From positions 1-27,426 of the forward strand of contig DATDCV010000507.1 of NCBI GenBank assembly GCA_036524155.1: 27,426 nucleotides of DNA. Reading direction: 5' to 3'. The stretch comes from DATDCV01 sp036524155. GTDB taxonomy: Bacteria > Verrucomicrobiota > Verrucomicrobiia > Limisphaerales > UBA8199. Positions within the stretch are counted from its first letter, which is position 1. Each line of letters opens with the position of its first letter. The notes beneath the pieces were generated by a model. That model ran no database searches. It saw only the letters and a program-made list of their open reading frames with translations, and was not told the origin of the DNA. The position numbers were made by a program, and so were the translations under genes. Shown piece after piece: positions 1-7,528 of the stretch.

Positions 1-685
1 GGTAGAAGTCGCGGTGGATGCCGTACTCCTTGGGCTCGGGCACGCTCAGTCCCAGCGCCAAACAACGCTTCTCAAGGGCCTCCAGGCGCTGCGCCCACTC
101 CGGTTTCAGCTCGCCAACCTTAGCCAGGCACTGCTGTAGAATGCGCAGCTCATCAGCCATCCGGTGTGAGCGGTCAGTGGGTACGTTCGCTAGATGCACC
201 TTGTGAATCGCCTGGGCGATGCGCCGTGCCAGATCGACCCTCTGGGCCAGCTTCAGCACCCGATGGTATGGTTCCCCGGGCACTTTGCGCTGCACCCACA
301 TCCGGAAAGCGGAAATGACCCCGAGTGGCTCCGGCACGGAAATCCCGTCCGGGCTGTCGGCAGCGAAACCGGATTGCCAGAATTGCTGCTGCAGGCGGAA
401 GCTTTCATTGCCGAACCGGCGTGCCCGGATCTTGCCAATTAAAGTCAGCGATGCCGGCTCGCAGCCCGGCCGGTCGATGCGCACGTCATATTCGATGACA
501 CAGCGGCGGCCGGCTTTGTGCCTGGTCACCCGAATGGCCTGCAGCCGCAGTTTCCCTTCGCCGGACAGGTGAGGCAGACGCCGCTTGAACTGCTTTTTCG
601 CTTCGACAGGGTCAAGGGCCAGCCTCAGGGCTGGAAGCGCGGGATCAGAAGCCGCGCCGAAGGGATCATCGACTGGAATCGTCAT
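1..685 (-). CDS. APH-like phosphotransferase (partial, C-terminus beyond window)
   Basis: An open frame runs from an ATG at 685 to the window edge with no stop, giving 228 visible residues. It resembles the aminoglycoside/choline phosphotransferase (APH) kinase-like fold. An early basic segment (TRHKAGRRCVIEYDV) leads to a candidate nucleotide-binding Lys in LIGKIRARRFG. The last visible residues read GIHRDFY, which fits the Brenner-type catalytic loop HxDFxxxN; the Asn and the metal-binding Asp lie outside the window. The ATG overlaps the stop of the upstream glycosyltransferase as ATGA (682-685), so translation is probably coupled. From its neighbours it may phosphorylate a sugar or glycosylated intermediate. 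The substrate cannot be read from the sequence, and resistance to aminoglycosides should not be assumed. The family call is fairly secure; the role is inference. Confidence 0.8.
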   Translation of the reverse strand, partial: MTIPVDDPFGAASDPALPALRLALDPVEAKKQFKRRLPHLSGEGKLRLQAIRVTRHKAGRRCVIEYDVRIDRPGCEPASLTLIGKIRARRFGNESFRLQQQFWQSGFAADSPDGISVPEPLGVISAFRMWVQRKVPGEPYHRVLKLAQRVDLARRIAQAIHKVHLANVPTDRSHRMADELRILQQCLAKVGELKPEWAQRLEALEKRCLALGLSVPEPKEYGIHRDFY

Positions 686-1794
686 GGTCGCGCCTCTCCC
701 GGGATTTCGGACCAGATCTGGAGGAGGCTATCCACCTGCCTGGTGAGCGAGAACCTGTCTTCCGCTCGTTTCCGTGCGGCAACGCCCATCTGAATCCTCA
801 GCTCTTCGTTGGAAAGCAGTCGCTCAAGACGGTCGGTGATTCCCGCGACGTCGCCAGCCGGAGCCAAAAGACCGGTTTCCCCGTCCTCGACCAGTTCGGA
901 CACGCCCCCGACAGCGGTGGCGACTACCGGGACGCCGCAAGCCGCTGCTTCCATCAAGCTGACCGGCATGCCCTCGCTATTGCTGGTCAACACGCCTATG
1001 GCTGCCTGCTGCCAATACCGCAGCACGGCCGAGTGTTCCCGGGCGCCCACCAGGCTCAAGACATCGCAAAGCCGAAGCTCCACCCGCAGCGCCTCCAGTT
1101 CGGCGTGGCAGGGACCATCTCCCACCAGCACGCACCGGAACGACCGACCGCGCTGGCGCAAGAGCGCGCAGCTTCGCAACAGGACGCCGAGGTTCTTTAC
1201 GGCCGCCTGGCGGGCAACACATACGATCGACGGCGGCCGGCCATTACCGGAAAGCGGCTCCGGCTTGAACTTCTCGAGGTCAACGCCGCAGGGGATCACT
1301 TTGATCTTGGCCGGCGGCACCGCAAAAACGCGTGCAATGTAGTCCGCGTTCGCTTTCGAAACCGTGATGACCGCTTGTGCCGCCGCCGCCCTGGCTGCGT
1401 AATCCGGCGGCGGTTTGCGGTAAATGTCGTACCCATGACTGGTGAATGTGAAAGGGACGCGGTGCCGGATTGAGAGCTCGCGAGCAACGTCACAGGACTC
1501 CGTCGCAAAGTGCGCGTGCAGTAGTTGCGGGCGAAACTCCTCGATCAACGAAGAAAAGCGATCGGGCTCGTAGTAAACCAATGGCTCCAGACCTGCCTCG
1601 GCTACAAGCTCATGGCGCGGCTCTTCACGCGGGGGCAGCAGGGACAGGATCCGCAGTTCGATCCCTCGACGCGTCAGCTCGGCCAGCTCATTAACAATGA
1701 AGGTCTCGGAGAGCTTGGGAAAGATCTTGAGCACGCAAACCACGCGCCGTGGGCCGCCGTCACCCAGGTGCTCCGCTGGTTCGCTGCCGTTCAC
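682..1794 (-). CDS. Glycosyltransferase family 4 (GT-B fold)
   Basis: A 370-residue protein of normal GT4 length. The N-terminal Rossmann half begins with VVCVLKIFPKLSETFIVNELAEL (residues about 18-40), a form common in GT4 enzymes of exopolysaccharide clusters. The donor-binding half carries the EX7E motif: E274 and E282 in SEGMPVSLMEA, followed by CGVPVVAT and GGVSELVEDGETGLL. No signal peptide or membrane segment is visible, so it should act on the cytoplasmic face of the inner membrane with a nucleotide-sugar donor. Its ATG overlaps the stop of the preceding GT4 gene (1791-1794) and its TGA overlaps the start of the APH-like gene. Retaining glycosyl transfer is known for the family; the acceptor is unknown. 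Confidence 0.9.
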   Translation of the reverse strand: MNGSEPAEHLGDGGPRRVVCVLKIFPKLSETFIVNELAELTRRGIELRILSLLPPREEPRHELVAEAGLEPLVYYEPDRFSSLIEEFRPQLLHAHFATESCDVARELSIRHRVPFTFTSHGYDIYRKPPPDYAARAAAAQAVITVSKANADYIARVFAVPPAKIKVIPCGVDLEKFKPEPLSGNGRPPSIVCVARQAAVKNLGVLLRSCALLRQRGRSFRCVLVGDGPCHAELEALRVELRLCDVLSLVGAREHSAVLRYWQQAAIGVLTSNSEGMPVSLMEAAACGVPVVATAVGGVSELVEDGETGLLAPAGDVAGITDRLERLLSNEELRIQMGVAARKRAEDRFSLTRQVDSLLQIWSEIPGEARP

Positions 1795-3041
1795 GGTCGC
1801 GCCGGCCGCAAGCGGCCGTAAATTTCCGCGACTCGGGCGGCATTATGGTCCCACGTGAAACCGTCGCTGATTGTTTTTGCCGCCTGGGCCCCGAGCTCGC
1901 GCCGCAGCCGTGGCTCCTCGAACAGTCGCGAGCAACCCGCCGCCAGGCTCTCGAGGTCGCCAGCGGGGTACAGCAGGCCGTTCTCACCATCCCGCACGAC
2001 TTCGGCAATCTGCCCGAGGCGCGGTGCAACCACGGGGATCCCGCAACCCATGTACTCAAACAGTTTAAGAGGGGAAAAGTAGAAGGCGTGCTCGGGCGCG
2101 GGGTAAGGAGCCACGGCGACATCAAACAGGCGGACGACCGAGGGGATCTCTTCGTGGGGCAAAAGCCCGGTGATGAATACGCGGGAACGCACTCCCCGCT
2201 GTGCCAGCTCTTCCTCCAGCCGCTTTCGCAGTGGTCCGTCGCCGCCGATGACCAGCCGCACCCCCGCGTGTTTCGCCGCCAGCCGTTGCACGAGTTCGGG
2301 CAGAGACTCGACTCCGTGCCAGGGCCGCAAGCCCCCCACAAAGCCCAGCACCGGACCTCCGTCCAGGTTGAACCTGGCTCGGAGCTGGGGGTCGGATGGC
2401 CCGGGGTGAAACAGTTCGGTGTTTACACCGTTCGGCACCAGCCAAACTTTCTCCGCGGCGGCACCGGCAGAAATCGCGTGTTCCTTCAGGAGTGCCGAAA
2501 CCGCCAGCACCGCATCCGCGTGGGTCAGGGTCCATCGTTCGCTCGTGGCAGCGAGTTCGCCGAAGCCCGTGGCCCGATAGGCGCTCTGCTCGACCGCCAG
2601 CGGTGCGTTCAGCTCCAGCAGGTGCGGGACCTTGAAGCCGCGCGCCAGCGTTACCCCCGCCGTCGCATACAATGACGCTCGTTCGTAGATCAGATCGGGT
2701 GGATTGCTTTCAAACCGCCGGGTAATTTCCGCTTCGAGCTCCTTGTTGTAGAGAAGACGGCGCAATTCCCCCGGCAATGAGTTTTCGATGCCCAGCGCCT
2801 CGTTGAATTCCTTCAACCCCAGCACTGCGGCGCCGGCGTTCAATGACGGTCGCACCTGCAAGACCGGACATGGCGCCTCCGCAGCCTTTTCCCAAGGTGA
2901 CTTGTTGAGCATCTGCGCCGCCAGCACAACTTCATGTCCTGCTCGAACCAGCGCCGCCGCCAGCTCCCGCACGTGCACCGCAGCCCCTTTGCGGCCAAGC
3001 ACAGGGACACCCAGATCCGGACAGAGATAGAGAATTTTCAC
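1791..3041 (-). CDS. Glycosyltransferase family 4 (GT-B fold)
   Basis: A 416-residue GT4 enzyme. The start MKILYLCPDLGVPVLG followed by KGAAVHVRELAAAL (residues 1-31) is the glycine-rich N-terminal loop plus the first helix of the acceptor domain. The C-terminal domain has GFVGGLRPWHG (233-243), IGGDGPLRKRLEE (265-277) and SPLKLFEYMGCGIPVVAP (323-340), which holds the second Glu of the EX7E region. It is distinct from the adjacent GT4 protein, so two different linkages are probably made. Its ATG overlaps the ABC transporter stop (3038-3041) and its TGA overlaps the next start (1791-1794), a sign of translational coupling. It should act in the cytoplasm or on the inner leaflet. Substrate unknown. 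Confidence 0.9.
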   Translation of the reverse strand: MKILYLCPDLGVPVLGRKGAAVHVRELAAALVRAGHEVVLAAQMLNKSPWEKAAEAPCPVLQVRPSLNAGAAVLGLKEFNEALGIENSLPGELRRLLYNKELEAEITRRFESNPPDLIYERASLYATAGVTLARGFKVPHLLELNAPLAVEQSAYRATGFGELAATSERWTLTHADAVLAVSALLKEHAISAGAAAEKVWLVPNGVNTELFHPGPSDPQLRARFNLDGGPVLGFVGGLRPWHGVESLPELVQRLAAKHAGVRLVIGGDGPLRKRLEEELAQRGVRSRVFITGLLPHEEIPSVVRLFDVAVAPYPAPEHAFYFSPLKLFEYMGCGIPVVAPRLGQIAEVVRDGENGLLYPAGDLESLAAGCSRLFEEPRLRRELGAQAAKTISDGFTWDHNAARVAEIYGRLRPARP

Positions 3042-4891
3042 CCGATGACCAATTGCTCAGCAGGAGCGCCAGGCCCCGCGGCCGGAGCCACGCCCCTCAA
3101 CCGGTAAAGCTCAGCGTACCGCCCATTCAGCCTCATCAGGTCGCTGTGGCTGCCCCGCTCAATGATCCGACCGTCCTCAAGCAGCAGAACCAAATCCATC
3201 CGGGCGGCCTGCTGCAGGTCGTGGCTGATCAGGAACGTGGTGCGTTGCCTCGCCAAACGCTCCAACGCCTCCAGGACCGCCCGCTCATTTTTCCGGTCCA
3301 AACCCGTCGTCGGCTCGTCCAGAATGAGAATTGGAGCTTGCCGGATTGCGGCGCGCGCGATCGCTATGCGCTGCCGCTGACCTTGCGAGAGCGTGCTTCC
3401 GCGCTCCCCGAGTATCGTGTCGTAGCCTTGCGGCAGCGCCTGGATGAACTCGTGCGCGTTCGCAAGCCGCGCCGCCGCCTCCACCTGGTCGGCGGTCGCC
3501 TCAGGACGACCGCAGGCAATGTTGTCACGCACGCTCGCTGCGAAGAGCACATTGTCCTGCAGGACAATGGAAATCTGCGACCGCAGGGACTCCAGCGTGA
3601 ATTCTCGGATATCGCGCCCATCAACCGTCACCCGTCCGCGGCTCGGGTCGTACAAACGAAGGAGCAGGCTGACGAGCGTTGATTTCCCACTGCCGGATGA
3701 ACCAACAATGGCGACACTCTGTCCGGAGACCGCTTCGAGTTGAATGTGCCTCAGGACGTCCCGACCCGGCTCGTAGGCAAAACCGACGTCCTCGAACCGA
3801 ACCGCGCCGGCCAGCGAGGGCGCCCCGACAGCTCCCGGCAAATCTCGCACATCCGGCACGCGTTCGAGCAGGTCGATCACCCGTTCGCCCGCAGCGGACG
3901 CTTTCGCCAGCCGGCCGGTGTACTTGGCGAAGTCCTGCACCGGCCGATAGGCCGATTTCAAGTAGGCAAGAAACACCAGCAGTGCGCCCGGTGTCAGGGC
4001 TTTGCGCAGCACCAGCACGGTGCCATACCAGAGCACCAAAGCCGTTGCCAGCGCGATCACGACATCCAGGCTGCGTTCGAGTCCGGCCGACAGCCGTTTG
4101 CCTTTCACGTCCTGCTGGAGGCTCTTCTCATTCTCGCTCGAAAAGGAGCGCGCAAAGCTTTCTTCGAGCGACAGCGCCTGCACGGTTTTGATCGCCCCGA
4201 TGGATTCAGCAAACGTCGCGGCCATGGCGCCTTCGCGTTTCCGTTGTTTTCGAGCGACCTCGCGGATCCTCTTTCCCACGGTGAGGCTGCGCAGCCAGAA
4301 CACCGGGAACACCAAAACCGCAATGAGCGCCAACTGCCATTGCATCCAGAACATCAGCATGACCATTCCGGCGACGATCAGGATTTTGGCGATCAACGGG
4401 AACAACGCCGTCACCGCGACGTCTTGCAGCATTCCCAGGTCGGTCATCATCCGAATCACCAGGTCGCCGGTCTTCGACTTGGTGTGGAACGACAGCGAGA
4501 GATACTGGACATGCCGGTAAAGCTGGCTCCGCACTCTCGTCAGCGCCCGGTTCCCAATCTGGGCAAAGCCAATTGTCTGCCAAAAGGAGGCCAATGCCCG
4601 GAGTCCGGTGAACACCACGACTGCCGCCGCCGCCGAGGTGAGTAAGGTCATCGGCCCCGCCGCCGCCAGGCTCTGAATGAACGCCGGGCCGCGCCTCGAA
4701 CCGGTGCCAATGACATAGTCGAAAACAAATTTCAGCGGCCAGGGCTCGAGCAAACGCAAGCCCACTTCGGCGAACAACGCCAGCAGCGAGCCACAGACCA
4801 GCAACCGATATTCCCTGACGTGCGGCCAGAAATATTTGAGGATCCGCCACAGCCCGGGAATGGTTTTGCCAAAAGATTGCTCCTGTGCCAT
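3038..4891 (-). CDS. Type I ABC exporter, fused permease-ATPase (MsbA/lipid-A-exporter-like)
   Basis: A 617-residue half-transporter with an N-terminal membrane domain (residues about 20-330, six hydrophobic segments) fused to an ATPase domain. Walker A is GSSGSGKS (397-404), the Q-loop is near SIVLQDN (441-447), the signature is LSQGQ (501-505), Walker B is ILILDEP (521-527) and the H-loop His is in LISHD (554-558). All catalytic residues are present, so a homodimer should be active. Members of this family flip lipids, lipid-linked glycans or glycosylated metabolites outward across the inner membrane. Its place between one glycosyltransferase gene (12 bp upstream) and two others (ATGA overlap downstream) argues for export of the product of this cluster. 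The exact cargo is not deducible. Confidence 0.93.
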   Translation of the reverse strand: MAQEQSFGKTIPGLWRILKYFWPHVREYRLLVCGSLLALFAEVGLRLLEPWPLKFVFDYVIGTGSRRGPAFIQSLAAAGPMTLLTSAAAAVVVFTGLRALASFWQTIGFAQIGNRALTRVRSQLYRHVQYLSLSFHTKSKTGDLVIRMMTDLGMLQDVAVTALFPLIAKILIVAGMVMLMFWMQWQLALIAVLVFPVFWLRSLTVGKRIREVARKQRKREGAMAATFAESIGAIKTVQALSLEESFARSFSSENEKSLQQDVKGKRLSAGLERSLDVVIALATALVLWYGTVLVLRKALTPGALLVFLAYLKSAYRPVQDFAKYTGRLAKASAAGERVIDLLERVPDVRDLPGAVGAPSLAGAVRFEDVGFAYEPGRDVLRHIQLEAVSGQSVAIVGSSGSGKSTLVSLLLRLYDPSRGRVTVDGRDIREFTLESLRSQISIVLQDNVLFAASVRDNIACGRPEATADQVEAAARLANAHEFIQALPQGYDTILGERGSTLSQGQRQRIAIARAAIRQAPILILDEPTTGLDRKNERAVLEALERLARQRTTFLISHDLQQAARMDLVLLLEDGRIIERGSHSDLMRLNGRYAELYRLRGVAPAAGPGAPAEQLVIG

Positions 4892-4903
4892 TGTCCCGAC
4901 CCC

Positions 4904-6151
4904 TTACAACCCAGCGGCTGCAACCGGGCCGCTGCGAACGGGCACACGCCGGAGCCTTAGAGCTGCAGGCATCTTTCCCAGCCCGGACATCGCCGAGTCT
5001 ATCAAGCACTGCGCGACGTGACTGGCGCCGTCAAAGTTCATGACCTGATGGGCCCGTTCGAGGAGCTCCGCGCGGGGAGTGTCCAGTGCCGACTGAATCT
5101 CTGAGCGGAGCCGACCCCGGGTTAACTCCCGCGGGTGGAGGGTGCGCACCAGGCCAAACTGCTCGAACCTCCGAGCCCGCATCAATTGTTCCCGCCGGGG
5201 CGTAATGCGGGGCACACACACTGTCGGCATTCCTTTATAGGCTGCCTCCGCCAGCGTGTTATAGCCGCCCATGCAAACCAGCGCGTTCACCGAGTCGAAA
5301 ACGGTGGGGAGCGATGGGATAAACCGCATCAAGGTGACTTGATTGGCAGCGGCTGACTCCCGGAGGGTCTCGACTTCCGCTTCCCCCAGTTGGGGACCGG
5401 TCACAGCCACAGCCCGCCAACCCGTGCCCGCCGCAGCAGCCACAAACTCGCGCAAGATGGGAAAACCGTCCTCTCCTCCACCGGTAGTTCCGAGCACGAC
5501 GGGCTGCCTCTCTTCCGCATGAGCCGCCGAATTCGCCCATACCTCAGGGCTAATGGGCGGCCATCGGTTAACAACATATCCACAAAACCGGATCATGGCC
5601 GCCAGACCCGGCGGAAGCTGATAAGCCTCGATAGGATCAAAGACCTGCTGGTCTCCATAAACGAGGACTTGACTGAAGATTTCCGCAATCTTGTGATGGA
5701 GCCCTGAGGCTATTAGTTCCCGTCGTACCAACGCCGGTTCGTCCAGGATATCCCTCAAGCCGAGGATGACCGTACATCCGGCAACCTTGGCGACGTCCAG
5801 CCCTTCCCGGAACTCGCCGCCCGCCCCCAGCGGATGCCGATCAACCAAAACGACATCCGGCTCAAAAGACCCCACCGCCGCGCGCAGCAGCGCCGAACGC
5901 AGTCGATGAATCTCGAACCGCTCCAGACCCAGCCGGCGAGCGGCATATTGCCCGTTCGCCACTTTGCGCAGGCCAGGCAGCTTCAGTGTGTCGACATGCG
6001 GCGGCAACCCAAGCTCCGACACCTCATCCACGCTGGTCGCCAGGAGAATCCTGGCCTCCGGAGCCCGCCGCATCAGTGCCGAGGCGATCGCCACGTGTCG
6101 GCGCACATGCCCCAACCCCAGCCCATCATGGGAATAGAAGAAGAAACGCAT
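4904..6151 (-). CDS. GT-B glycosyltransferase (MurG/GT28-like C-terminus, COG4671-like)
   Basis: 415 residues from the ATG at 6151. An in-frame GTG at 6157 is also possible, but a GGGGG stretch (6163-6159) lies 7 nt before the ATG and only 1 nt before the GTG, so I prefer the ATG. The N-terminus MRFFFYSHDGLGLGHVRRH is the nucleotide-sugar-enzyme type with a GxGHxxR element (residues 13-18). The C-terminal half has GTTGGGEDG (221-229) and GGYNTLAEAAYKG (295-307) followed by MPTVCVPR, the donor-binding loop typical of GT28/MurG-like enzymes. It is probably the first gene of the five-gene glycosylation/export operon; the ABC exporter gene follows 12 bp later. A cytoplasmic enzyme is expected. 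The resemblance to COG4671 predicted glycosyltransferases is from memory. Confidence 0.85.
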   Translation of the reverse strand: MRFFFYSHDGLGLGHVRRHVAIASALMRRAPEARILLATSVDEVSELGLPPHVDTLKLPGLRKVANGQYAARRLGLERFEIHRLRSALLRAAVGSFEPDVVLVDRHPLGAGGEFREGLDVAKVAGCTVILGLRDILDEPALVRRELIASGLHHKIAEIFSQVLVYGDQQVFDPIEAYQLPPGLAAMIRFCGYVVNRWPPISPEVWANSAAHAEERQPVVLGTTGGGEDGFPILREFVAAAAGTGWRAVAVTGPQLGEAEVETLRESAAANQVTLMRFIPSLPTVFDSVNALVCMGGYNTLAEAAYKGMPTVCVPRITPRREQLMRARRFEQFGLVRTLHPRELTRGRLRSEIQSALDTPRAELLERAHQVMNFDGASHVAQCLIDSAMSGLGKMPAALRLRRVPVRSGPVAAAGL

Positions 6152-6261
6152 GGTCACACCCCCGGGGCAAGGCTGAGAACTTGAAACGTCATTCTACGTC
6201 CAAAACCGAATTAGTACTGCTACATCGTTTCTTAAGAACTACTTGACTAACGCACAAAAAA

Positions 6262-6305
6262 CAAGCTCTCAACCGACGGATATTACGACCAGCAAGCTCT
6301 GAGCC
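6262..6305. repeat. Imperfect 13-bp direct repeat, 31-bp period
   Basis: CAAGCTCTCAACC (6262-6274) recurs as CAAGCTCTGAGCC (6293-6305), 11 of 13 positions identical. The copies flank the candidate -10 of the minus-strand operon, so they could be operator half-sites. With only two copies, chance is not excluded. Confidence 0.35.
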
Positions 6306-6307
6306 AA
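6280..6307 (-). promoter_or_regulatory. Candidate sigma70-type promoter of the glycosylation operon
   Basis: Read on the minus strand, TTGGCT (6307-6302) is followed after 16 bp by TAATAT (6285-6280), each matching 4 of 6 consensus bases. It would give a leader of about 120 nt before the ATG at 6151. The match is weak, and TAGAAT nearer the gene is an alternative -10. Confidence 0.25.
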
Positions 6308-6599
6308 CCCTAACCCTGACGATCATGATCCGCGACTAGGATATTCCTGGCACCGCCCGTCGCACGCCCAGCCGCCTCCCGAAAGTTCGCCTCGGCGCTT
6401 GTTGGCCAAGTCGTTGCTCGCCGGGGTGCGGGCTTCACAGTCCGCGGCATGGGTCGTTTACTGCGCGCTTCCACGCCTTTGACTCAGCCGGCGGTCGGGC
6501 GTTGGTGGGGACCGAAGTCCGTGCGCCGCCCGCCATGAACCGCCGCGGTGGGCTTTGTCACTCGTCCAGAAGCCCGCCTCCGTATGACCAACTTCCCGC

Positions 6600-6629
6600 T
6601 TGCTCCGGTTGTCCGATGGCCCATATTTT
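6600..6629 (+). promoter_or_regulatory. Candidate purC promoter, possibly giving a leaderless mRNA
   Basis: TTGCTC (6600-6605), 18 bp, then TATTTT (6624-6629) lies immediately before the ATG at 6635. Transcription would then start at or next to the start codon. No purine-rich ribosome binding site precedes this ATG, which agrees with a leaderless transcript but does not prove it. Confidence 0.3.
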
Positions 6630-6634
6630 GCGCC

Positions 6635-7525
6635 ATGGCCAACGAAACACTGCTGCAAGTAGACCTGCCGGGAAGTAAGAAACTTAAGAGCGGCAAGGTG
6701 CGGGACATCTTCGATTTGGGGGAGCGTCTTTTGTTCGTCGCGAGCGACCGGATTTCGGCTTTCGACTGCATCATGCCCAACGGTATTCCGCGAAAAGGCG
6801 AGGTGCTGACGCAGATCTCCTATTTTTGGTTCCAGCAGACGGAAAACTTCCAGCCGAATCATTTGGCTTCCCGGCCGGGCCAGCCGTTGCCCCCGGAACT
6901 GGCGCCGTTCGCCGACAAGCTCCGAGGCCGGAGTATGATCGTGAAGAAGGCCGAGCCGCTGGCGATCGAATGTGTCGTGCGTGGCTATCTCGCCGGCTCG
7001 GGTTGGAAGGAATATCGGCAGAGCCAGACCGTTTGCGGGATCAAGCTGCCGGCGGGCCTGAAGGAATCCTCGGAACTTCCCGAACCCATTTTCACTCCGG
7101 CAACCAAAGCGGAAACGGGCCACGACGAGAATATCTCTTTCGAGCGGGCCGCCGAGATAGTCGGGCCGGATATAGCGGGTCGCGCCCGCGATGCGAGCCT
7201 CAACATCTACAACTTCGCCCGCGACTACGCCCGGCGGCGCGGCATTATCATCGCCGACACGAAATTCGAGTTTGGGCTGCTCAACGGCCAGCTTTTGTTG
7301 ATCGACGAAGTGCTGACGCCGGACTCGTCGCGTTTCTGGCCCGCCGACCTGTACCAGGCCGGGAAAAGCCAGCCGAGCTTCGACAAGCAATTCGTTCGCG
7401 ATTATCTCGAGACGCTAGACTGGAATAAGACTCCGCCGGCGCCGGCCTTGCCCCCGGAAGTGGTCGCCAAAACCCAGGCGAAGTACCTGGAAGCCTACGA
7501 GCGTCTGACGGGCAACAAACTCTAG
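6635..7525 (+). CDS. purC: Phosphoribosylaminoimidazole-succinocarboxamide synthase (SAICAR synthase)
   Basis: 296 residues. This enzyme joins CAIR and L-aspartate with ATP to form SAICAR in de novo purine synthesis, in the cytoplasm. Clear family segments are GKVRDIFDLGERLLFVASDRISAFD near the N-terminus, then PRKGEVLTQIS, ECVVRGYLAGSGWKEY, DTKFEFG and LIDEVLTPDSSRFW near the C-terminus. The length is that of the longer, roughly 300-residue form of PurC rather than the roughly 240-residue E. coli form. The frame stays open further upstream to a GTG at 6548, but the added residues do not look like PurC, so the ATG at 6635 was chosen. It stands apart from other purine genes and is followed 3 bp later by a phosphoesterase gene, probably on the same transcript. 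Confidence 0.96.
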   Translation: MANETLLQVDLPGSKKLKSGKVRDIFDLGERLLFVASDRISAFDCIMPNGIPRKGEVLTQISYFWFQQTENFQPNHLASRPGQPLPPELAPFADKLRGRSMIVKKAEPLAIECVVRGYLAGSGWKEYRQSQTVCGIKLPAGLKESSELPEPIFTPATKAETGHDENISFERAAEIVGPDIAGRARDASLNIYNFARDYARRRGIIIADTKFEFGLLNGQLLLIDEVLTPDSSRFWPADLYQAGKSQPSFDKQFVRDYLETLDWNKTPPAPALPPEVVAKTQAKYLEAYERLTGNKL

Positions 7526-7528
7526 CGG

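Larger units (their letters stand above)
6152..6634. other. Divergent intergenic region between glycosylation operon and purC
   Basis: These 483 bp have no convincing gene. Open frames crossing it are shadows of purC or lack coding character. The left part (about 6180-6300) is much more A/T-rich than its surroundings and should hold the minus-strand promoter of the glycosylation operon. It includes the palindrome TTCTTAAGAA (6229-6238) and, read on the minus strand, a good -10-like TAGAAT (6196-6191) without a clear -35. The right part is G/C-rich up to the purC promoter area. Confidence 0.6.

Noticed and set aside
18..793. Plus-strand open frames at the left edge
   Set aside because: The minus strand carries a coherent APH-like protein through 1-685 and a GT4 protein beyond; the plus-strand translations are low-complexity shadows.
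6458..7390. 310-codon open frame on the minus strand opposite purC
   Set aside because: It lies antisense to a clear PurC protein, has no recognisable family features, and is the usual shadow frame of G/C-rich coding DNA.
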